From Paulinella micropora (Eukaryota > Cercozoa > Imbricatea > Euglyphida): a stretch of DNA of 22,822 bases. The stretch spans positions 163,032 to 185,853 of the forward strand of contig BJOX01000361.1 in the NCBI GenBank assembly GCA_009731375.1, given 5' to 3'. The notes under the pieces are model-generated. The model was given only the letters and a program-made list of their open reading frames with translations, was not told the origin of the DNA and ran no database searches. Each line of letters starts with the position of its first letter. The first letter of the stretch is position 1. Position numbers and translations under genes: made by a program. This document shows, one piece after another, positions 16,580 through 22,822 of this stretch.

Positions 16580-16679
16580 GTGTGCAAAGAGATGTAGTTG
16601 CATTGTTGGATTGAGCAGGTTTGGTGTTTGCTTTCCACAAGGTGATGTGTGTAAACAGAGTGGCAGGTTCGTAATACAT
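14823..16679 (-). pseudogene. Copia gag-pol segment: protease (DSGA) and integrase zinc domain
   Basis: A 618-codon frame. The N-terminus is low complexity: a poly-Thr run (about residues 35-53) encoded by a trinucleotide microsatellite, then Gly/Val repeats. At about 291-300 IVWVDDSGAS is the copia aspartic protease active site, expected to cut the Gag-Pol polyprotein. Toward the end lies a gag-pre-integrase/HHCC zinc domain (FHRMCKHRGVKAM...MRCEWCLKNK), which helps integrase bind DNA ends. The frame stops at TAA (14823-14825), immediately after the first residues of the integrase core, because of the internal deletion. The frame is open upstream of the first Met, and gag reads into it after a frameshift near 16700-16740. 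Confidence 0.75.
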
Positions 16680-17101
16680 AGCATCATGGGGGGAAGCAAC
16701 CCTAGGTTCAATTTCTCTCTGTACTTGCTCAATATTTCCCCTCTCTTCCTTTCTTGATCAACATGAAGCGAGCAGAAGTCATGATCTATCAGTCTAGCAG
16801 CACACTTCCCACCCTGCACCCCCTTTCTCGCCGCCCCCAGTCTCCACGAGCACCTAACTCCTGTATTTGGCACTGTCGCCTCACACTGCTTGCTGCTTGT
16901 GACGTGACAGTCAACTACACGTACTGGTCTACCGTGGAGGTTGAGGGGTGGGCCACCTACTTCTCGTAATGTGACTGGGTTGTATTTTTTCACGAGTAAT
17001 TTTACGTATCCTACCCTTGTACGTCTGAGGGCCCAATTCCCTTCCAAAGGTATGATTTGGTTTAGGGGAAATGGGTCGCCAGCCATATCAAGGGTGGTCA
17101 A
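16496..17101 (-). pseudogene. Gag-side segment with a second Cys/His domain
   Basis: The useful part is the first about 140 codons (MTTLDMAGDPFPLNQ...). They carry CEATVPNTGVRC (C-x10-C) and, later, GGKCAARLIDHDFCSLHVD (C...CxxH), a layout like small zinc-binding modules with the form C..G.RC...C..H. This is separate from the CCHC knuckle in the preceding segment. Beyond residue 140 the frame has slipped; a neighbouring frame continues the real protein into the protease region. A junction frameshift at 17098-17101 separates it from the CCHC segment. Confidence 0.5.
16541..16579. repeat. (TAG)n trinucleotide microsatellite inside gag-pol
   Basis: A pure TAG/GTA run on the + strand; on the coding strand it encodes the poly-Thr tract. 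It is a likely hotspot for length change and assembly error. Confidence 0.8.
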
Positions 17102-18099
17102 AAACTTATTCTCGTGAAGGGGTGGAATAGTGGGGCGGGTGTGGAGTCGTTTTGGGTAGATGATGCATATCCTTTCTGCTCTCCTCTATGCACACCGCCC
17201 TCAACACCTCCTCCCTCTCTACTTATTGCGCCAGGTGGCTTAGATGCGTGAGATAAAAGTGGCATGGGGGTGTTGTTTGAGGGTGGGGGGTTGTCTTCCT
17301 CGACACACTCACCACTATCATCTTTTCTCAGTCTCCCCATCATTATGATTGCCATGTGGTGAATCCCCAACTCACTATCTACTTCTGATTCTTCTTCAGA
17401 CTCAGAAGAAGATTGGTTAGTTGGGGGTTCATCTTCTTCTTCACTTTCTGAGTGAGAGGGTGAGTTAGAGCAGTCAGATGACTCTGCGTTTAAGCTTATC
17501 ATTTTCTTCTTTTTAATGAAGTCTGCTGCTTTCAGCTTTCGCCCCTCTCCTCTGCTGCCTTCCTTCTTCTTCTTTTTTGCTCCTTCTCCTTCTTTCTTCT
17601 CGTGTCTGTCTGTCTTCTCACTCTGACTGTCCTCTCTCTTCTCCTTCCCACGCAACTTCTCAGAGACCCTAGTTCTCCTTCTTAGGGGACATTTCAAGGG
17701 ACCATGTCTATCCTTGGGACAGTCCTTGAGTTGACACCTGACTAGACAGAAAGCAATCTTATGGTCAAGGGACAGACAGTTCCAACAAATACTGTCCTCC
17801 CCCTCACCATAAGCCTGTGAAGGCTTGCTCTTTTTCTTGCTCTGAGCTATTCCTGCTACTGTGTTGATAGTGATAGGGTCGCTCTTTGAACTACCAGATC
17901 CATATAGCTTTCGCATTCTAGTTTCTGATACGTTGCTTTGAGCTAACTGCCCCACTACCTTGATGAATTCGGGCAGCTTAGGTCTTTGAGTAGGTAAGAG
18001 AGGACACCAAGTGTTGCGATAGTAGGCTTGATAGACAGGTAGATGTTTTAATTTCTTCATGATCATGCCTGTCTTCATCATCTCTGGTATCACTCCCAT
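17098..18099 (-). pseudogene. Copia gag, nucleocapsid region with CCHC zinc knuckle
   Basis: Gag packages the element RNA in virus-like particles. This 333-codon frame contains CWNCLSLDHKIAFC, an exact C-x2-C-x4-H-x4-C knuckle that binds RNA, closely followed by CQLKDCPKDRHGPLKC, a second Cys/His group. After it come long Lys/Arg/Glu and Ser/Glu-rich low-complexity stretches. The first Met is not the gag start: the N-terminal gag lies upstream in another frame, with broken sequence in between. Confidence 0.7.
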
Positions 18100-18277
18100 C
18101 GTCTTTTTTTATGTTTTGATAGTTGTGAGATAGTCAGCTAGCCAGCTACTCACCTCACTAACCTTCTTAGGGTACGAGTGGCATAGTAGTTTCCTGATCC
18201 CCTTCAAACCTTATGAGATCAAGACCTCCATAATGTTTTTTGAGGGCGAGGAAACACTTTACGCCGTCCGTATCCCC
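18100..18277 (-). pseudogene. Broken gag segment between two open frames
   Basis: No frame is open across this 178-bp stretch, but protein-like pieces occur in different frames (HYGGLDLIRFEGDQET near 18190-18240 and SEVSSWLADYLTTIK near 18115-18160). Together with stops at both ends this shows at least two indels or nonsense changes in gag. Confidence 0.45.
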
Positions 18278-18793
18278 CTACCTCATTATACTCATCACCT
18301 TCCTATCGTGAGCACATGATTGAAGTAGAAAGGCATCGAGCAATCTGTTTAGCTTAGCTTCTTTCTCTTTCGTGTAATATCTGGCTCCCAATTGTAATGC
18401 AAATAGCGGTGACGGCTTACTTCCCCTCGTCAACACTGGTATTTGGGATTTTAGGTCCGTAGGTATAACAGTGGCGGGGGCAGAGGCAGTTTTTGCACTT
18501 GCAGTTTCTTGACCCTCTTCTTTCTTTCCCTTGTCTTTCTCCTCTACCTTTACTACTACTGTCTGTTCTTCGTCCTCTTTTTCTTCCTCTTCCTTTGCAG
18601 GTGATTTGAAAGGTGCATCTGAAGGAGAATCAGGTCGTACAGGTAGTTGTATAGGTTTGGCTAAGGGATGAGTCTCAAAGCCCGGAATTATGGAAAGGAT
18701 TTCTGGGTGAGTGACACCGAAAATTGATGTAAAGGTGTACTCAAACAGCTCCCATTCTTTTCCATGATTGAACTTTGGAGGGTCTAGCCTCAT
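18278..18793 (-). pseudogene. Copia gag N-terminal segment
   Basis: A 171-codon frame starting MRLDPPKFNHGKEWELFEYTF, which fits a copia gag N-terminus where Lys-Phe and a Trp (KEW) open the capsid domain. A Lys/Glu-rich low-complexity insert follows (about residues 60-95). It lies 80 bp after the primer-binding-like site, the expected leader length, which supports this start. It ends abruptly in a premature stop, and gag continues out of frame. Confidence 0.6.
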
Positions 18794-18859
18794 TTTACTA
18801 AGTCAGAACCTTGATACGCCATATTGTTCGGGCGTACCAAGGGCGGAAGGTAGGAGGGA

Positions 18860-18873
18860 GGCTCGACTACCAA
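18860..18873 (-). other. Primer-binding-site-like sequence
   Basis: On the - strand the sequence is TTGGTAGTCGAGCC, close to the TGGTATCAGAGC initiator-Met primer site of copia elements. It directly follows a CAACA end, as expected at the inner edge of a 5' LTR. The match is imperfect. Confidence 0.5.
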
Positions 18874-19300
18874 TGTTGCTTTCTCTGTGAGTAGAGAAGC
18901 GAGATAGAGTTAGGAAATAAAATAGATATTGACGATCTGATAACAACTAGGTGGCAGCCTTCCGCACAATCCGCCTAGTCTGACTGGTGGTAGCCTTCCG
19001 CACACACACCAGACTGGTGGTAGCCTTCCGCACACACACCAGATTCAAATATTTGGTGACAGCCTTCCGCACGTACACCAGTTCGTATTTTCGGTGGTAG
19101 CCTTCCGCACTCACACCGATAGTACGCAATAAGTGAATAAAGTCTACTAGACCTAACGTTCACGCTACAAGGCTCTATAACCTGTGAGACTAACTTAATA
19201 ATCTGCCGGAAACTTGCTGTGTCCTACAGTAGATACTTTAGTTAGAAAAGGACGCTGTGGACATCACCCCCCGAATTATCAGGTAAAAAACTTATTTATA
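18874..19300 (-). mobile_element. Candidate 5' LTR (outer boundary uncertain)
   Basis: On the + strand it begins TGTTGCTTTCTC; on the coding strand it therefore ends CAACA next to the primer site, consistent with TG...CA LTR ends. It holds the five-copy hairpin repeat at 18950-19110. The outer end is a guess. No similar sequence is visible at the 3' end of the element, so this is either an orphan LTR or the 3' LTR has been lost. Confidence 0.4.
18950..19110. repeat. Five-copy repeat, core GGTGGTAGCCTTCCGCAC
   Basis: Cores start at 18950, 18986, 19016, 19055 and 19093 (spacing 30-39 bp). Copies 2 and 3 are flanked by CTGGTG and CACCAG, which pair to give a small stem with the core in the loop; the others retain weaker versions. 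It lies in the putative LTR, where tandem elements can act as enhancers or protein sites. Confidence 0.75.
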
Positions 19301-19560
19301 GATTTCGTCTGGCCGGACACGTCTGAAATGCAAATTTGATCCTGGTCTTTTGGCTGCTTTTTGTCTTTGCGTCACTGAGCTAATATAACGAGACATCATT
19401 CTCTTTTTTTGAGGACTGTGTTTGGTTATATTACCGACTTACTCTTCCATTGAGCTATCGTTGGGGATAGTACATTTGGAGTCCATAGCTAAAGGCTGAT
19501 TTCTTTTCTGATCTGTCGTACAGACATCAGATAAGCACAAATTTATTTTTCGCCACTACA
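19301..19560. other. Unannotated stretch with tRNA-like box sequences on the - strand
   Basis: No gene. On the - strand TAGCTCAGTGACG (19382-19370) resembles a polymerase III A box and GATCAAATT (19341-19333) a B box. A second A-box-like string (TAGCTCAATGGAAGAG) lies at 19456-19441. No tRNA cloverleaf can be drawn, so at most a decayed SINE-like piece. Confidence 0.2.
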
Positions 19561-19573
19561 AGTACGGAATACC

Positions 19574-19629
19574 ATCACTAACTTTTTGTAATGATGATCA
19601 GACTATGATCACTACAAAAAGTTAGTGAT
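19574..19629. repeat. 56-bp palindrome with 22-bp arms at the left edge of the palindrome array
   Basis: Arms 19574-19595 and 19608-19629 are inverted copies at 21 of 22 positions, with a 12-base centre. Each arm ends in the ATCACT/AGTGAT word that builds the array to the right. Confidence 0.7.
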
Positions 19630-21010
19630 ACATCACTAAAAAAACGTAGTGATCATCACTACAATAAGGAAAATTTTGAGGTAGTGATCATCACTACGCC
19701 TCCATTGTCCTTAATTCAACAAATGTAGTGATATCACTACGGCATCCCCTAGATTCTCCCTCATCACTAAACGACGTAGTGATGATCACTACCTCAAAAT
19801 GGAAGTGTTTCCGGATGTAACGGTCGACTGCTGTGCAAAACGTAGTGATTTTAGTGATGATCACTTATTAAGTGATGATCACTAAAAAGTTTGTGCCCAT
19901 CACTACATATTTAGTGACCGTCACTAGCAAGCACTGCTAGAACTCGATTTTTGAAAAAATAAAAAAAAATAGTGATGGTCACTAAAAATAAGTAGTGATG
20001 ATCACTACAATTTTTGAATTATGCATCAGTAAAAAGCTAGTGATGATCACTAAAAAAGTAGTGACCATCACTAGCAACAGTTTTTGAATGTATCTTCGCC
20101 GGTGTCTCTAGTGATCATCACTACAAAAGTAGTGCCCATCACTTATGAATTGAGTGCTCGTCACTTAACGGTAAAAATTTTAATAAATCGACGAAACGTG
20201 GTGCCGATCACTACAAAAGATAGTGCTGATCACTTAAAAAATTAGTTTAAACAAAAAAGTTTGTAGTGATGATCACTACATTTTCGTAGTGCCCATCACT
20301 AACAAAAGGTAGTGATGGTCACTACACCACCGTAGTGCTCATCACTACATCCTGTTAGTGATGATCACTACAAATGTAGTGCTCATCACTACTAGTGTAG
20401 TGCTGATCACTACATACTGTTAGTGATGATCACTATACAAATGTAGTGCTCATCACTACCTATTGCATAGTGATCATCACTAACAGTATGTAGTGATGAT
20501 CACTACAAATGTAGTGCTCATCACTACTAGTGTAGTGCTCATCACTACCATACTGTTAGTGACGATCACTATACAAATGTAGTGCTCATCACTAACTGTT
20601 GCATAGTGCTCATCACTAACAGTATGTAGTGATGAGCACTACAAATGTAGTGCTCATCACTACCTGTTGCATAGTGATCATCACTAACAGTATGTAGTGA
20701 TGAGCACTACACCAGTAGTGATGAGCACTACACAATGTAGTGCTCATGACTAACTGTTGTTAGTGATGATCACTAAATATGTAGTGCTTGTCACTACCTG
20801 TTGTTAGTGATGACCACTAAACACCTGTAGTGCCCGTCACTACTCTTGGAAGTGATGGGAACTACAGTTATTTAGTGCTCATCACTATACTTGGCTGGTA
20901 ACAGTGACTTCAGTAGTAGTGAGCCATCGCCACAATAATTAGTTAAGTGACAGTCACTACAGTCATAGTACTCACCACTACATTATTAGTGATGATCACT
21001 ACTACATTCT
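19630..21010. repeat. Dense array of 15-bp palindromes TAGTG-N5-CACTA
   Basis: By eye more than 50 units of the form TAGTG, five variable bases, CACTA. Common centres are ATGAT, ATCAT, CTCAT, CCCAT, ACCAT, ATGAG and ATGGT. Units are about 20-25 bp apart in the dense part and sparser at the left. Between 20371 and 20642 the string CAAATGTAGTGCTC recurs at 20371, 20438, 20506, 20574 and 20642, a 67-68 bp higher-order period. No gene lies inside. It is unlike a CRISPR array: there are no fixed-length unique spacers. It might be a satellite, a field of protein-binding sites or a recombination-driven expansion. Confidence 0.85.
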
Positions 21011-21100
21011 TACTGACTTCCTGATAGCCGAAATTAACGCAAAAAACCTAGTCATGTTTTACTTGACATACGTAGTGACAAAGAAAGTGCTACCAACCTG

Positions 21101-21682
21101 TCAACCTGCCCTGGCGATCATTTCTGCCCGCTTTGTACTTGGCTTACCGCTTCGTTTCGTTCCTGTTAGAACTGTTGGAACGTTTGTATCATTTTCTTTG
21201 TCATTTACTAGGTCAACGTAGACATGACTAGGTTTTTTACTTTCACTCTTCGGGGGCTTGACACGTTGTGTTGCGACCGTCTTCATTCTTTCCTTTGGAT
21301 TACTAACTACACATGGTCTTGCCGTTGCAGATGCTGCCAGTACAAAATCTTGGAGCTGTTGTTTGGTCATTTTTAAATATTTTGGCTTCGTGTGGGTGTC
21401 CCAGCCAGGCCAACTATAAACCACTTCTCCACTTAAGCCGTTGTCCTTGGCTTTTTGGTTAAAAGGCCAAACACCCTTCAATTTTTGCCCGTTCTGCATG
21501 GGCCACTTGCTGTGCTGGTATATCTGCACAATCACATGATCGTCACCGACAAACTCATCTTCGAAGCCGTAAACGCACAGTCCTGGATCCCCGTATTCGA
21601 ACTCGCCTCCTGCTGCCAGTACCACGATATGCAGCTCCGGGTGGACTCCCCGTACAGACTGCAAGGTGTATTTCTGCACTAG
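21101..21682 (-). CDS. Hypothetical protein or exon with basic C-terminal tail
   Basis: The open frame runs up to 21730, but its beginning (MLHLITLYVLYQ) looks non-coding. From a candidate splice acceptor (CCTTGCAG, about 21660) it reads convincingly: VRGVHPELHIVVLAAGGEFEYGDPGLCVYGFEDEF, then WPFNQKAK, VYSWPGWDTHTKPKYLK and a Lys/Ser/Pro-rich tail resembling a nuclear localisation signal, ending IARAG. I do not recognise the family. It lies between the two palindrome clusters and downstream, on the same strand, of the methyltransferase-like pieces, so it may be a last exon of the same gene or a separate gene. Confidence 0.45.
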   Translation of the reverse strand, partial: LVQKYTLQSVRGVHPELHIVVLAAGGEFEYGDPGLCVYGFEDEFVGDDHVIVQIYQHSKWPMQNGQKLKGVWPFNQKAKDNGLSGEVVYSWPGWDTHTKPKYLKMTKQQLQDFVLAASATARPCVVSNPKERMKTVATQRVKPPKSESKKPSHVYVDLVNDKENDTNVPTVLTGTKRSGKPSTKRAEMIARAG

Positions 21683-21736
21683 CACAGCAAGCATTTGGTA
21701 AAGCACATACAGGGTGATAAGATGTAGCACCTGTCA

Positions 21737-21878
21737 CTAAATCTTTGTCTTCAATGCCCACTGTTCTAGTCGCTCTCTGAAAGCCTGCTCCGTCATTTCC
21801 AAATGCTCATCATACAATGCTCCCTCAATTTCTAGTTCCGTGAGATGTGAGTTTTCATAAACGGGAAAATAACACAAA

Positions 21879-21880
<2 letters not shown>
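21737..21880 (-). CDS. Short coding-like segment (possible exon)
   Basis: Just after a long CT tract on the - strand, a frame reads YENSHLTELEIEGALYDEHLEMTEQAFRERLEQW and stops at TAG (21737-21739). Its composition is protein-like (a charged helix). A neighbouring frame (VGIEDKDLVTGATSYHPV...) stays open beyond the stop, so the true exon limits are unclear. Confidence 0.35.

Positions 21881-21911
<31 letters not shown>
21881..21911. repeat. (GA)n microsatellite
   Basis: A pure GA dinucleotide run on the + strand. On the - strand it is a polypyrimidine (CT)n tract directly before a coding-like segment, where it could serve as part of a splice acceptor. Confidence 0.85.
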
Positions 21912-21913
<2 letters not shown>

Positions 21914-21936
21914 TATTTATCTTGACATGCTATGCA

Positions 21937-22108
21937 TTAAGTGATCATCACTACTTCTAAGTGACCATCACTACCCTCTAAGTGACCATCACTATCCTCT
22001 AAGTGACCATCACTAACCTCTAAGTGAACATCACTGCTCGTCATTACATGCTTAGTAACCATCACTTATCCGTTAGTGATGAACACTAAGATTGTAGTGA
22101 TCATCACT
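21937..22108. repeat. Second palindrome cluster, period about 20 bp
   Basis: About eight or nine units of the AAGTGACCATCACTA type, mostly in the same orientation with CTCTA or TTCTA linkers, giving a regular 20-bp tandem for the first four or five copies. The core is the same word as in the main array, but the linkers are shorter and more uniform. Confidence 0.8.
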
Positions 22109-22137
22109 AGCATTCAGCCACAAATTTTATTGTTATC

Positions 22138-22174
22138 AGTATTATTATTATTATCATTATTATTATTATTATTA
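22138..22174. repeat. (ATT)n microsatellite
   Basis: A nearly pure ATT run with two interruptions, between the second palindrome cluster and the methyltransferase-like coding piece. Confidence 0.8.
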
Positions 22175-22193
22175 CCTGATAACTGGCTATGCC

Positions 22194-22556
22194 TCAACCT
22201 TGCTTGGCAATGCGTTCCATGAGCAGAAACGCGTACACCTGTCCACTTCCCGCTGCTTTAACACCAGTTCTGTATGATTTCAGGAAAAACCCTTGCGAGA
22301 GCAAAGCTCCAAGAGTATCCCTGTGGTCGTGGGACATGCTGTTTGATTTACAGCTATCAGTAACCATGATATACTTTACCCGCTCGTCCTTGATTATTTT
22401 CAACAAGACTTTATGCTTATGGGCTGGTTTCCAACCTTTCCAGAACAAGAACACTGTTATGTTCTTGTTCCAGTTCAACGCACGTGGTATTAAACCAACG
22501 CGAGCGGCTTGAGCTTCTACACCCCATCGAATAACAGGCAAGATGCCTTCGACCAC
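22194..22556 (-). CDS. Continuation of the methyltransferase-like protein (possible exon)
   Basis: A 120-codon frame. From VVEGILPVIRWGVEAQAARVG it reads well, with ITVFLFWKGW, KVKYIMVTD-like strands and GSGQVYAFLLMERIAKQG at the end, which fits the later strands of a Rossmann-type methyltransferase. Its start overlaps in another frame the tail of the motif I piece at 22517-22822, so a frameshift or a short intron lies near 22560-22610. The end AAGCAAG/GTTGAG and a CAG/GTAATA just beyond are possible splice donors. Confidence 0.5.
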   Translation of the reverse strand: MVEGILPVIRWGVEAQAARVGLIPRALNWNKNITVFLFWKGWKPAHKHKVLLKIIKDERVKYIMVTDSCKSNSMSHDHRDTLGALLSQGFFLKSYRTGVKAAGSGQVYAFLLMERIAKQG

Positions 22557-22822
22557 ACAACGCGGTTGATAGATGGATTGTATGAACTTATTGAGCAGAA
22601 ACAGCTCTTATCTAAACAAACCCCTATCAAGTTATCATGTGCGGCCCACAATACGCTGTATTTTTCATACCTGCTAAGGAATGCTATCTCAAAATGTCTG
22701 GTCTCTATGCCAGCGACTGCAGCCCAATCATCGCTCAAGGCAAAAAGAAGCACATCTCCCGATGCACACCCAATATCCAATAGACACATGTCTTTTTTTT
22801 CATCCCTGGGGATCCCTGCGAA
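22517..22822 (-). CDS. SAM-dependent methyltransferase-like N-terminal piece, 5' partial
   Basis: The frame is open to the right edge, so the gene begins outside the window. It reads EKKDMCLLDIGCASGDVLLF, the glycine-rich SAM-binding loop (motif I: LLDIGCASG), then an acidic residue after strand 2 (VAGIE), followed by RHFEIAF. That arrangement recalls DOT1-type and related Rossmann methyltransferases. Substrate unknown. After about VCLDKSC the frame becomes non-sense, while a neighbouring frame (LFLLNKFIQSIYQPRCVVEG) takes over, so the last about 35 codons of this ORF are probably not real protein. Confidence 0.55.
   Translation of the reverse strand, partial: FAGIPRDEKKDMCLLDIGCASGDVLLFALSDDWAAVAGIETRHFEIAFLSRYEKYSVLWAAHDNLIGVCLDKSCFCSISSYNPSINRVVWSKASCLLFDGV

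Larger units (their letters stand above)
12070..18873 (-). mobile_element. Degenerate Ty1/copia LTR retrotransposon (internal region)
   Basis: Read right to left the order is primer-binding-like site, gag, protease, integrase zinc domain, [integrase core missing], reverse transcriptase, RNase H. Integrase before reverse transcriptase is the defining copia order. Coding is broken at many points: frameshifts in gag near 18100-18280, 17100 and 16700; the integrase deletion near 14845; a TGA at 14600-14602; and a frame change at 12617-12707. It is therefore non-autonomous. The domains are nonetheless easily readable, which indicates fairly recent inactivation or assembly indels. Confidence 0.85.

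Noticed and set aside
16351-16638. Pro/Thr-rich and Tyr/Arg-Ser-rich frames around 16.4-16.6 kb
   Set aside because: Alternative frames of the trinucleotide and Gly/Val low-complexity tract in gag-pol.
18947-19163. Two short - strand frames with a VCVRKATTS or VCAEGYHQS repeat
   Set aside because: They are translations of the five-copy DNA repeat in two frames; no start context or protein support.
19400-19470. Complete tRNA gene on the - strand
   Set aside because: A good D-arm-like string is present, but no T-arm, acceptor pairing or sensible anticodon stem can be drawn.
19560-21010. CRISPR array
   Set aside because: Units are palindromic, degenerate in the centre and separated by very short non-unique linkers; there are no fixed-length unique spacers or cas genes, and the context is eukaryotic.

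Overview
This is a eukaryotic genomic scaffold with two 10-N assembly gaps (10059-10068 and 11048-11057). It most likely comes from a protist or alga. The reasons are an integrated Polinton-like virus (PLV), a degenerate Ty1/copia retrotransposon whose reverse transcriptase carries a variant motif I associate (from memory) with marine protists, several microsatellites, and a methyltransferase-like gene that appears broken by intron or repeat DNA. The host cannot be named from sequence alone. I see no bacterial operon signatures.

Region 1 (1 to about 10.1-10.6 kb, AT-rich) is PLV-like. On the + strand it has the end of a basic protein, an adenain-type cysteine protease, a penton/minor capsid protein, a double-jelly-roll major capsid protein and a fibre-like surface protein. 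On the - strand it has a zinc-cysteine protein, a short Exo-X C-terminal-like domain, a protein-primed family B DNA polymerase and three small proteins. Penton, fibre and most small genes are intact. The protease (frameshift plus TGA), the major capsid gene (no ATG plus in-frame TAG) and the polymerase (several frameshifts and a 32-bp tandem duplication at motif A) are broken, so this is either a decaying provirus or a low-accuracy assembly. Shared upstream repeats suggest a common promoter code: a 55-bp element in front of the fibre and zinc-protein genes, and a 44-bp element in front of two small genes.

Region 2 (about 10.6-12.07 kb) has no convincing gene. It holds a coding-like remnant, a poly-G run beside an assembly gap, an (AT)n tract and three strong hairpins, two of them tandem copies of one design.

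Region 3 (about 12.07-19.2 kb, - strand) is one Ty1/copia element, read right to left: candidate LTR with a five-copy hairpin array, primer-binding-like site, gag with a CCHC knuckle and a second Cys/His domain, protease (DSGA), integrase zinc domain, reverse transcriptase and RNase H. The integrase catalytic core is missing by internal deletion, and gag and pol carry further frameshifts and stops. I could not find a matching 3' LTR.

Region 4 (about 19.2-22.8 kb) is dominated by more than 50 copies of a 15-bp palindrome of form TAGTG-N5-CACTA. Part of the array has a 68-bp higher-order period, and a smaller 20-bp-period cluster lies further right. The clusters surround or interrupt - strand coding pieces: a partial SAM-methyltransferase motif at the right edge, its apparent continuation, and a separate basic-tailed protein. 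This array is the least explained structure in the window.
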